This document shows positions 1-5,488 of a DNA stretch of 8,433 nucleotides, piece after piece (the first letter of the stretch is position 1; every line of letters starts with the position of its first letter). The translations under genes were made by a program, and so were the position numbers. The notes below the pieces were generated by a model. The model did no database searches, was not told the DNA's origin, and saw only the letters and a list, made by a program, of their open reading frames with translations. Source of the stretch: CAIQJJ01 sp964606085 (GTDB taxonomy: Bacteria; Chloroflexota; Anaerolineae; Anaerolineales; UBA4823); assembly GCA_964606085.1 (NCBI GenBank), contig CAZSFD010000135.1, forward strand, positions 1 to 8,433, read 5' to 3'.

Positions 1-1
1 C

Positions 2-1009
2 CGACTGCCAGCAGGGATGCAGTTACTCGAGGGCGAACCCAACGTATTCATCTCACTGCCCCCTGGCGGGGTTCACGAACAAACCTACCAACTGCTGCCC
101 CGGCGCGGCGAATATGCCTGGCGGCCCCTGGTGGGCCTGGCCGGTGAGATGTTCGCCCTGTTCGGCAGCGAACTGGTGATCGAAGCGCCGCTCAAGCTGA
201 ACGCGCGCCCGGTCGTGCCGCCGATGGCGTCCATTCCCATCCGCCCGCCGCAGACGCGCGGCTTTTCCGGGCCGATCCCCGCTCGACAGGCCGGCGCGGG
301 GGTAGATTTCTTCTCCGTGCGTGAATACCAGCCCGGCGACCCTCAGCGCCGCATCAACTGGAAATTGACCGCCCGCCACCCCTTCGACCTGTTCACCAAC
401 ACCCAGCAGGCCGAGCGCGTGGCCGATGTGGGCATTATCCTCGATTCTCGCCTGCAACTGAATATCTTCGCCCGTGGCGATTCGCTCTTCGAGCATTCCA
501 CGCGCGCCGCCGCGGCCCTGTCCAATGCTTTTTTGCGCGATGGCAACCGCGTGGCGCTGCTGATCTATGGCGGCAGTATTTTGAGCGTCTATCCCGGCTA
601 CGGCAAAATCCAACGCGAACGCATCCTCACCGCCCTGGCGCGCGCCCGCCTGGGGCGCAACTACGCCCTCGAAGACCTCGGCAACCTGCCAACGCGCTTC
701 TTTCCCGCCCGCTCACAAATCGTGATGATCAGCCCCTTGCAATTCAGCGATATCCCCGTTTTCATCCAATTGCGCGCCCAGGGCTATGCTGTGCTGCTGA
801 TCTGCCCGAATGCGCTCGATTTCGAGTTGCACCCTGTCCAGCCGGCCATGCAAGAAGACCTGGCTTACCGCCTGGCCAATGTCGAACGTGTCTTTATGCT
901 GCAACAGGTGCAGCGTATTGGCGTGCAGGTGGTAGATTGGCGCGTGCAAGATGCGCTCGAACCGCTCATTTTGAACACCGTGCGCACCCAGCCCGTGCGC
1001 CACATGTAG
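2..1009 (+). CDS. DUF58 domain protein, 5'-partial
   Basis: This is the C-terminal part of a DUF58 family protein. The reading frame is open to the left edge, so the true start lies outside; the first internal ATG is at 17. Numbering from that ATG, the family hallmark REYQPGDPQRRINWK sits at about residues 102-116. It is followed by a degenerate von Willebrand A-like fold starting at VADVGIILDSR (about 135-145). About 335 residues are visible, whereas the family is usually about 400, with two N-terminal membrane helices that would be the missing part. DUF58 genes typically neighbour MoxR ATPases and transglutaminase-like membrane proteins. The role is poorly defined, perhaps envelope or protein-complex assembly. 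The next gene is a small membrane protein 7 nt downstream, probably in the same operon. The family call is firm; the function is unknown. Confidence 0.87.
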   Translation, partial: RLPAGMQLLEGEPNVFISLPPGGVHEQTYQLLPRRGEYAWRPLVGLAGEMFALFGSELVIEAPLKLNARPVVPPMASIPIRPPQTRGFSGPIPARQAGAGVDFFSVREYQPGDPQRRINWKLTARHPFDLFTNTQQAERVADVGIILDSRLQLNIFARGDSLFEHSTRAAAALSNAFLRDGNRVALLIYGGSILSVYPGYGKIQRERILTALARARLGRNYALEDLGNLPTRFFPARSQIVMISPLQFSDIPVFIQLRAQGYAVLLICPNALDFELHPVQPAMQEDLAYRLANVERVFMLQQVQRIGVQVVDWRVQDALEPLILNTVRTQPVRHM

Positions 1010-1016
1010 CAAAGTC

Positions 1017-1514
1017 ATGCTGCGTAGATTGACGTTCCTCTCCATTGTTTTCGCAACCATCTCATTGGTGAGCGGCTTTTTGCTCTCCGGCAACGCCGCG
1101 GGTGTTTTCCTGAGCCTGCTGGTGGGCCTGGCCTGGGTGGTTTTGGAACTGCTCAACCGGCATTGGGCTGCCTCGCCTGGCCTGGCGCTGATGGTGATCT
1201 TCGCTGCGGTGGGCGCTTTTCAAGAGTATTTTTCCGTCCTCGATGCCCTGGCGGTGGTTGCAGCCTTATGCGCCTGGGATTTGGCTCGCTTTCGCCAACG
1301 GTTGAAACTGGTCGAAGACGCTCCCACCTGGTCGCAGGCCATTCGTTCTCATGTGCGCCGTTTGCTGATGGTTAATGCTGCCGGGTTGGGATTCGCCGCT
1401 CTTGCCATCGCTGTGCAACTGAGGGGGGCATTCGGTGTGGCATGGTTTCTGGCGGTTGGCGCCATCATCGCCTTGTTCATCCTGGTTTTGCAGTTGGCGA
1501 AAATGACTCGGTGA
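1017..1514 (+). CDS. Small polytopic membrane protein, unknown function
   Basis: This 165-residue protein is very hydrophobic. Likely membrane segments are at about residues 5-23, 26-45, 54-70, 72-89, 114-134 and 139-160. A basic, charged loop (about 90-113, RFRQRLKLVEDAPTW) separates the first four from the last two. I recognise no catalytic motif and cannot name a family. It starts 7 nt after the DUF58 stop codon, so the two are probably co-transcribed and perhaps translationally coupled; no strong Shine-Dalgarno is visible before the ATG. In many bacteria DUF58 operons include small membrane proteins of this sort, which suggests but does not prove a joint envelope role. The coding call rests on the tight spacing, the ATG start and the coherent helix pattern. 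Confidence 0.8.
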   Translation: MLRRLTFLSIVFATISLVSGFLLSGNAAGVFLSLLVGLAWVVLELLNRHWAASPGLALMVIFAAVGAFQEYFSVLDALAVVAALCAWDLARFRQRLKLVEDAPTWSQAIRSHVRRLLMVNAAGLGFAALAIAVQLRGAFGVAWFLAVGAIIALFILVLQLAKMTR

Positions 1515-1525
1515 TATACTCGGCC

Positions 1526-1548
1526 TGTCATCGCCAATGGCGATGGCA
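1526..1548 (+). other. Small hairpin upstream of the cytochrome gene
   Basis: CATCGCC (1529-1535) and GGCGATG (1539-1545) form a perfect 7-bp stem around an AAT loop. Three further pairs, one of them a wobble, extend it to 1526-1548. No U-tract follows, so it is a poor intrinsic terminator. A TATACT at 1515-1520 could be a -10 box for the cytochrome transcript, which would place the hairpin in its 5' leader, but no good -35 is at the right distance. It may only be a leader hairpin. Confidence 0.3.
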
Positions 1549-1576
1549 ATAATCATTTTGCCCAAGGAGCATCCCC

Positions 1577-2011
1577 ATGAAAAAGAACCTCTACCTTCTT
1601 CTCGTAATCGTTCTCTTCGGAGTTCTGGCGCTTACCGCTTGTGGCGGCAGCGCGACCCAACCTGCGGCCGAGGAAGAAAGCGTGCCGGTCCCGGCCCCCT
1701 ACACTGACATGAAAAACCCCCTCGGGGCAGATGCGGCCACCGCCGGCAAAGCCACGTATGATAGCAAATGCGCCACCTGCCACGGCGAAACCGGCAAAGG
1801 CGATGGCCCCGGCGGTGCAGCCCTCAATCCCAAGCCCGGCGACATGACCAAGCTCGGCGCCCAATCGGATGGCTACATTTACTGGCGCATTGCCGAAGGC
1901 GGCACTGCCGAACCTTTCAAGGGCCAGGGTTCGCTCATGCCCGCCTGGAAGGACATCCTGAGCGAGGATGAAATCTGGCAGGCGGTCGCTTACACCCGCA
2001 GCTTGAAATAA
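1577..2011 (+). CDS. Monoheme cytochrome c lipoprotein
   Basis: This 144-residue protein has a lysine-bearing signal peptide (MKKN, hydrophobic 5-19) ending in the lipobox LTAC, with acylated Cys22. It should therefore be exported and lipid-anchored. An Ala/Glu/Pro-rich linker (about 23-50) leads to one class I cytochrome c domain. Its heme-binding motif is CATCH (Cys65, Cys68, His69), and the likely distal ligand is Met121 in SLMPAW. The C-terminal helix DEIWQAVAYTRSL is typical of the fold. It probably carries electrons on the outer face of the membrane; partners are not in view. An AAGGAG Shine-Dalgarno lies just before the ATG. The stop codon TAA (2009-2011) is the first part of a 9-bp direct repeat flanking an inserted palindromic element. 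The gene's terminator now lies beyond that element. Confidence 0.93.
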   Translation: MKKNLYLLLVIVLFGVLALTACGGSATQPAAEEESVPVPAPYTDMKNPLGADAATAGKATYDSKCATCHGETGKGDGPGGAALNPKPGDMTKLGAQSDGYIYWRIAEGGTAEPFKGQGSLMPAWKDILSEDEIWQAVAYTRSLK

Positions 2012-2017
2012 TCGTTT
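2009..2017 (+). repeat. 9-bp direct repeat, left copy (target-site duplication)
   Basis: TAATCGTTT here is repeated exactly at 2199-2207, immediately outside the two ends of the 181-bp palindromic element. The match runs on for two more G residues, but on the left side those belong to the element's GGG end. The TAA is the cytochrome stop codon. Nine base pairs is a common duplication length for transposases. Confidence 0.7.
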
Positions 2018-2198
2018 GGGTGTATTTTATTTGAGTTGGGGCTGTCATTCCGAGCCGCTCTTTGGCGAGGAATCTCTGGAACATTTGCCTATTTGTGCCT
2101 ATGCGGGCAAGAAAAAGCGTATACAGCAGAGATTCCTCGTCGCAAAGAACGCTCCTCGGAATGACACAGCGAACTCTCAACTGAAATGAAACACTCCC
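2018..2198. mobile_element. MITE-like palindromic element, 181 bp, non-coding
   Basis: The whole segment is an imperfect inverted repeat. Its outer 21 nt on each side (2018-2038 and the complement of 2178-2198) begin with GGG, share ATTT and AGTTG blocks, and match at 17 of 21 positions without gaps. Inside are an 11-bp perfect pair, GTCATTCCGAG (2044-2054) with its complement at 2155-2165, and a 13-bp perfect pair, CGAGGAATCTCTG (2066-2078) with its complement at 2127-2139. About 48 nt lie in the centre. It carries no open frame of note. The flanking 9-bp direct repeat supports insertion by a transposase acting in trans. The GTCATTCCGAG/GAGGAATCTCTG core is a motif I know as widespread in intergenic DNA of several phyla. 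Transcribed, it would fold into a long hairpin in the 3' region of the cytochrome mRNA. Confidence 0.75.
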
Positions 2199-2207
2199 TA
2201 ATCGTTT
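2199..2207 (+). repeat. 9-bp direct repeat, right copy (target-site duplication)
   Basis: This second exact copy of TAATCGTTT directly follows the element's CCC end. Removing the element and one copy restores a short, ordinary spacer between the cytochrome stop codon and the terminator at 2227-2255. Confidence 0.7.
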
Positions 2208-2226
2208 GGCGAATTTGTTTGCAAAG

Positions 2227-2255
2227 GGACTGTTCAGAAATGGACAGTCCTTTTT
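2227..2255 (+). terminator. Intrinsic terminator of the cytochrome transcript
   Basis: A 10-bp stem pairs GGACTGTTCA (2227-2236) with TGGACAGTCC (2241-2250), with one G-U pair, around a GAAA tetraloop (2237-2240). TTTTT (2251-2255) follows. This is a standard Rho-independent terminator reading rightward. It lies about 215 nt past the cytochrome stop codon only because the palindromic element has been inserted between them. Confidence 0.88.
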
Positions 2256-2278
2256 GATTCTGTTGCCGATTTTGATCG

Positions 2279-2307
2279 TTGACATCCGGCTACCTTAATT
2301 CTATAAT
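2279..2307 (+). promoter_or_regulatory. Sigma70-type promoter of tetR
   Basis: TTGACA at 2279-2284 and TATAAT at 2302-2307 are both full consensus and separated by exactly 17 bp. Transcription would start near 2314, inside the palindrome at 2305-2327. A promoter this strong is expected to need repression, which fits autoregulation by the TetR protein encoded just downstream. Confidence 0.85.
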
Positions 2308-2327
2308 TTATACATCGTGTATAAATT
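2305..2327. promoter_or_regulatory. Perfect palindromic operator (10-3-10) for the TetR protein
   Basis: AATTTATACA (2305-2314), spacer TCG, and TGTATAAATT (2318-2327) form a perfect inverted repeat. It overlaps the -10 box and the expected start site. Size and position are those of a classical TetR-family operator that blocks RNA polymerase. The assignment to the adjacent regulator is inferred from proximity. Confidence 0.8.
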
Positions 2328-2363
2328 GATGCAGCATGTAAAATTTATCTTGTAAGGATGTTG

Positions 2364-3020
2364 ATGGCTGAGCAACCTCAACCCAGAAAAATCTACCAGG
2401 GACACCGCGACCGTCAGCGCGAAAGCCTGCTGGCCGCTGCCGAAGAATTGTTCACTCGGAAGGGAATTGATGCCGTGCCGCTGGTTGAAATTGCTGAACA
2501 AGCTCGCCTGACGCGTGCCACACTCTACAAGTATTTCGCCAACAAGCAGGAGATCGCCTGGGCCATTCTGCAATCCTACTTTGAGGAACTGCGCGATGTC
2601 TCCCCTATCCAACTATGGGCGCAAAAAGCTACTGGTTTCGAGCAAGTGGAGGCTTACACCGCTTCGTTGTTCGATTTTTTCTGGGGCAATGTCGAACGTG
2701 CCCGCTTTATGGCCCAATTCGACCATGCCTACGCCAGCGAGTGGGCCCCCGAACCCATGGTACAGTTGCTTCAAGATGTTCTGGGAGAACGACAGCGCTT
2801 TCTGGTGGATGCCATCCGCTTGGGGGTGACTGACGGCTCACTGCGCCCCGACCTTGACCCCGAATTGACCGCCGTCACCCTCACCAACACCATCATCGGC
2901 CTCGAACGCCGCCTGGCGCTCATGCCGCGTCACGTCGAGGCCGAATATGGCCAGCCAGTTGAAGCCATTTATCGAATGATGCGCGAAATCATCTTGCAAG
3001 GTATTCGCCGCCACTTTTAA
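2364..3020 (+). CDS. TetR/AcrR-family transcriptional regulator
   Basis: This 218-residue one-component regulator has an N-terminal DNA-binding domain at about residues 15-62. The helix-turn-helix core runs through VEIAEQARLTRATLYKYFAN (about 41-60), with the family's typical LYxYF pattern. The remaining helical domain (about 65-218) should bind a ligand and dimerise; its sequence does not reveal the ligand. I chose ATG 2364 over the in-frame ATG at 2358 because the ribosome site AAGG (2354-2357) directly abuts 2358 but sits 6 nt before 2364. The upstream promoter overlaps a perfect palindrome, implying autorepression. The gene precedes a sugar isomerase-aldolase-kinase set in the same direction, so it probably controls that set. 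TetR control of sugar catabolism is less usual than control by LacI, GntR or DeoR. Confidence 0.93.
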   Translation: MAEQPQPRKIYQGHRDRQRESLLAAAEELFTRKGIDAVPLVEIAEQARLTRATLYKYFANKQEIAWAILQSYFEELRDVSPIQLWAQKATGFEQVEAYTASLFDFFWGNVERARFMAQFDHAYASEWAPEPMVQLLQDVLGERQRFLVDAIRLGVTDGSLRPDLDPELTAVTLTNTIIGLERRLALMPRHVEAEYGQPVEAIYRMMREIILQGIRRHF

Positions 3021-3033
3021 CACGACCAAATTT

Positions 3034-3094
3034 TTAACAGGATGCACAGGATATACAGGATTTTTCATCCTGAGCGTCCTGTATATCCTGTTAA
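3034..3094. repeat. Inverted array of 9-bp ACAGGAT units between tetR and the isomerase gene
   Basis: ACAGGAT occurs at 3037, 3046 and 3055, an exact 9-bp period. The complementary strand carries three related units, ACAGGATAT, ACAGGACGC and TCAGGATGA, in the right arm. The arms are bounded by TTAACAGG (3034-3041) and CCTGTTAA (3087-3094). A perfect 15-bp stem is possible between 3046-3060 and 3077-3091 with a 16-nt loop, or a longer imperfect stem in the outer register. An AT-rich stretch ending in T residues follows at 3093-3101, so it could attenuate or terminate transcription after tetR. Similar ACAGGAT iterations are scattered in many bacterial genomes. Confidence 0.7.
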
Positions 3095-3112
3095 ATTTTT
3101 TAGGAGCCTCCC

Positions 3113-4519
3113 ATGCAAAAAACCACTTTCGCCCTCTTCTTTGGCAACCGCGGTTTCTTCCCGGCCTCGCTGATCGCTGGCGCACGCGAAGAAATGACAC
3201 GCGAACTTAACGCCCTCGGCCACGAGGTGCTGCTGCTCGATGCTGATGCCACCCGCTATGGAGCCGTCGAAACCCCGCAGGAGGGCGAAGTGTACGCCAA
3301 CTTCTTGCGGGCGAACCGCGGTAAATTTGGCGGCGTGATCGTCTGCCTGCCCAACTTCGGCGATGAAACCGGGGCGGTGGCGGCTCTGCAGGAAGCGGGT
3401 GTACCGATCTGGGTGCAGGCATACCCCGATGAAACCGACAAAATGGGCCCCGCCCTGCGCCGCGACGCCTTTTGCGGCAAAATCTCGATCATGGATGTTT
3501 TCCGCCAGTATGGCGTCAAGTTCACCACCCTCAAGCCGCACACCGTCCGCCCCGGCACGTCGCGCTTCCGCACCAACCTGGACGAGTTCGACCGCGTGTG
3601 CCAGGTGGTCAAGGGCGTCAAAGGCATGGCGGTGGGGGCCATCGGCGCACGCACCACGCCCTTCAAGACCGTGCGCATTGATGAGGTGGCTTTGCAGCGT
3701 CACGGCGTGACTATTGAAACCTTCGACATGTCTGATGTCTTCTTGCGCATGAAATCCGTCAAGCCCGAAATCCCCGCTTACGCCGATAAAGCCCACGCCT
3801 TGCAATCCTTCGCTACCTGGGATGGCGTTCCGGCCCAGGCCATTGACAACCTGGTGCGCCTGGGCGTGGTGCTGGATGCCTTGGCCGCCGAAGCCCGCCT
3901 GGATGCGTTGGCAATCCGCTGCTGGACGGAAATCCAGATGCAGATGGGCATCTCGCCCTGCGTGGCACTCGGCCTGCTCAACGAAACCGGCCTGGCTGCC
4001 GCCTGCGAGGTAGACCTCGGCAACGCCGTCGCCATGCGTGCCCTCACGCTGGCCTCTTACAATCCAGTCGCCCTGATGGACTGGAACAACAACTACGGGG
4101 ATGAAGACGATAGGTGCATTCTCTTCCACTGTGGCCCTGCCCCGGCCAGCATGATGACCGAAAAAGGCCGTATCACCGATCACGCCATCCTGATGAACGC
4201 CGTCGGCGAAGGCCACGCCTTTGGCTGCAACGTGGGCCGCCTCAAACCGACCGATTTCACCTTCGGCAGCCTGATGACCGACGAAGGCAAGGTCAAAATG
4301 TATCTCGGCGAAGGCCGCATTACCGACGACCCCATCCCCGATAATTTCTTCGGCGTGGCGGGCGTGGCTGAAATTCGCAACCTGCAAGATGTGCTGCTGC
4401 ACGTGGGCGTGAATGGGCACCGCCACCACGTTAGCATTACGCCGGGCAAGGTGCAATCGGCGGTGCGCGAAGCCCTGGTGAATTATCTCGGCTTCGAAAT
4501 TGCTTTGCCGCAGGGGTGA
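3113..4519 (+). CDS. L-fucose/L-arabinose isomerase-family protein (sugar isomerase, substrate unknown)
   Basis: This 468-residue cytoplasmic enzyme resembles the L-fucose/arabinose isomerase superfamily, which interconverts aldoses and ketoses using a divalent metal. The N-terminal part is Rossmann-like (FALFFGNRGFFP at 6-17; GGVIVCLPNFGDETG at 73-87). Conserved-looking blocks are IRCWTEIQ (268-275), CEVDLGNA (298-305), FHCGPAP (338-344) and GHRHHVSITPG (435-445). Glu273, Asp301 and a His at 436-439 are candidate metal ligands, chosen by position and not by alignment. It is shorter than E. coli FucI (about 590), as other FucI-like groups are. AGGAG at 3102-3106 precedes the ATG by 6 nt. Its stop codon overlaps a GTG of the aldolase frame, and aldolase and kinase follow in the same direction. 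Similar proteins act on various pentoses, deoxysugars and sulfosugars, so the substrate stays open. Confidence 0.85.
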   Translation: MQKTTFALFFGNRGFFPASLIAGAREEMTRELNALGHEVLLLDADATRYGAVETPQEGEVYANFLRANRGKFGGVIVCLPNFGDETGAVAALQEAGVPIWVQAYPDETDKMGPALRRDAFCGKISIMDVFRQYGVKFTTLKPHTVRPGTSRFRTNLDEFDRVCQVVKGVKGMAVGAIGARTTPFKTVRIDEVALQRHGVTIETFDMSDVFLRMKSVKPEIPAYADKAHALQSFATWDGVPAQAIDNLVRLGVVLDALAAEARLDALAIRCWTEIQMQMGISPCVALGLLNETGLAAACEVDLGNAVAMRALTLASYNPVALMDWNNNYGDEDDRCILFHCGPAPASMMTEKGRITDHAILMNAVGEGHAFGCNVGRLKPTDFTFGSLMTDEGKVKMYLGEGRITDDPIPDNFFGVAGVAEIRNLQDVLLHVGVNGHRHHVSITPGKVQSAVREALVNYLGFEIALPQG

Positions 4520-4521
4520 AC

Positions 4522-5424
4522 ATGCCAACCGTCACACAAATCCTTCAACGTGCACGGCAACTTGGCATCGCCATCCCGGCTTTCAACGTGCCTTACCTGC
4601 CGATGGTCGAACCGGTGGTACAGGCGGTTGCCGACCAGGATTCGTTTGCCCTGGTAGATACCGCCCGCCTGGAATGGATCAAGTTCGAGAGCCGCGGCGC
4701 GGCCGCTGTGGCCGCCGAATTCGCCAGATGGGCCAAGCCCGACTACGTGCGTCTGCACCTCGACCACGTGCCGGTGATTGACGAAGACAATTTGACCGTA
4801 GATTTCCTGCCCATTTTCCAGCAGGCGTTGGCGTTGGGCTACGAATCGGTGATGATTGACGGCTCACGCTTACCGCTGGATGAGAATATCTACGCTACGC
4901 GGCGGGTGGTCGAACTGGCGCACGCTGTGGGTGTGCCGGTGGAAGCCGAACTGGGGGCGGTGCTCGGCCACGAAACGGGCGTGCTGCCACCCTATGAAGA
5001 ACTCTTCGCCTCGGGCCGCGGCTTTACCGATGTGGGCGAGGCGCAGCGCTTTGTCCGCGAAACCGGCTGCGATTGGCTCTCCGTCGCCATCGGCAACATC
5101 CACGGGGCCATCGCTGCCGGGCGCAAAGACCAAAAAAAGCCCACCGCCCGCCTGCACCTGGAGCGCCTCGAACAGCTTTCGCAGGCCACGCAGGTTCCGC
5201 TCGTGCTACACGGCGGTTCGGGCATCCAGCAGGAGTACATCCTGGCGGCCATGCAGCGCGGCATTGCCAAGATCAACGTCGCCACCGAAATCCGCCAGCC
5301 TTACGAGGCAGCGCTGCGTGAAACGGGCAGCGTGGCGAAGGCGCAGCAGGCCGTCTATGAGCGCACCACCTGGGTCTTGCGCGACTTTTTGAAGATTGCG
5401 GGGATTCGGCCACGTTTGTTGTAG
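4522..5424 (+). CDS. Class II ketose-phosphate aldolase (FbaA/KbaY/GatY family)
   Basis: This 300-residue zinc aldolase would cleave a phosphorylated ketose to dihydroxyacetone phosphate (DHAP) and an aldehyde. Motifs appear in family order: IPAFNV (18-23), LHLDH (78-82, catalytic Asp81, zinc His82), ESVMIDGS (108-115), VEAELG (140-145), IGNIHG (190-195, zinc His194), VLHGGSGI (228-235, zinc His230) and KINVATE (250-256), which contacts phosphate. NVATE is the tagatose-bisphosphate/KbaY type rather than the NIDTD of fructose-bisphosphate aldolases. I start at ATG 4522 because AGGGG (4512-4516) is 5 nt upstream; a GTG at 4516 overlapping the isomerase stop would add two residues. Lying between isomerase and kinase, it probably takes the kinase product. 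The true substrate may be a ketose 1-phosphate rather than a bisphosphate. Confidence 0.92.
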   Translation: MPTVTQILQRARQLGIAIPAFNVPYLPMVEPVVQAVADQDSFALVDTARLEWIKFESRGAAAVAAEFARWAKPDYVRLHLDHVPVIDEDNLTVDFLPIFQQALALGYESVMIDGSRLPLDENIYATRRVVELAHAVGVPVEAELGAVLGHETGVLPPYEELFASGRGFTDVGEAQRFVRETGCDWLSVAIGNIHGAIAAGRKDQKKPTARLHLERLEQLSQATQVPLVLHGGSGIQQEYILAAMQRGIAKINVATEIRQPYEAALRETGSVAKAQQAVYERTTWVLRDFLKIAGIRPRLL

Positions 5425-5476
5425 GGCAAACTGACCAGTTTGCCCTGTCGCGGGCAAGTTGTCCAACTTGCCCTAC
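5421..5476. repeat. Double-hairpin palindrome between aldolase and kinase
   Basis: Two adjacent perfect hairpins lie here: AGGGCAAACT/AGTTTGCCCT (5423-5432 with 5437-5446, loop GACC) and GGGCAAGTT/AACTTGCCC (5452-5460 with 5465-5473, loop GTCC). The outer ends GTAGGGCAA (5421-5429) and TTGCCCTAC (5468-5476) are also mutually complementary, so a single cruciform is an alternative fold. There is no U-tract, so it is not an intrinsic terminator. Its left edge overlaps the last codons of the aldolase, and its right edge touches the kinase ribosome site. It looks like a dispersed repeat or an mRNA processing or stability element. Confidence 0.75.
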
Positions 5477-5488
5477 AGGAGAGATGTT

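Noticed and set aside
53..613. A 186-codon minus-strand frame inside the DUF58 gene
   Set aside because: It is the shadow of the coding strand. It has no domain and lies opposite the conserved REYQPGD block.
2018..2198. Palindrome considered as a riboswitch or as the cytochrome terminator
   Set aside because: It has no U-tract. It is bounded by an exact direct repeat and end-to-end inverted repeats, and a proper terminator lies just downstream at 2227-2255, so a mobile element explains it better.
1935..2285. A 116-codon minus-strand frame over the element and terminator
   Set aside because: It runs through the inserted palindrome, the terminator and the end of the cytochrome gene, and has no ribosome site or recognisable domain.
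3037..3092. ACAGGAT repeats considered as a CRISPR array
   Set aside because: The units are only 9 bp, without unique spacers, and the set is inverted on itself.
3065..4528. A 487-codon open frame on the minus strand covering the entire isomerase gene
   Set aside because: Its product is extremely rich in His, Ala, Gly and Gln with no recognisable domain, as expected for the antisense of a GC-rich gene. The plus-strand frame has a good ribosome site, family motifs and operon neighbours.
5459..5488. An upstream TTG start adding 10 residues to the kinase
   Set aside because: It lies inside the palindrome with no ribosome site, while ATG 5489 has AGGAG at 7 nt and begins directly with the conserved kinase N-terminus.
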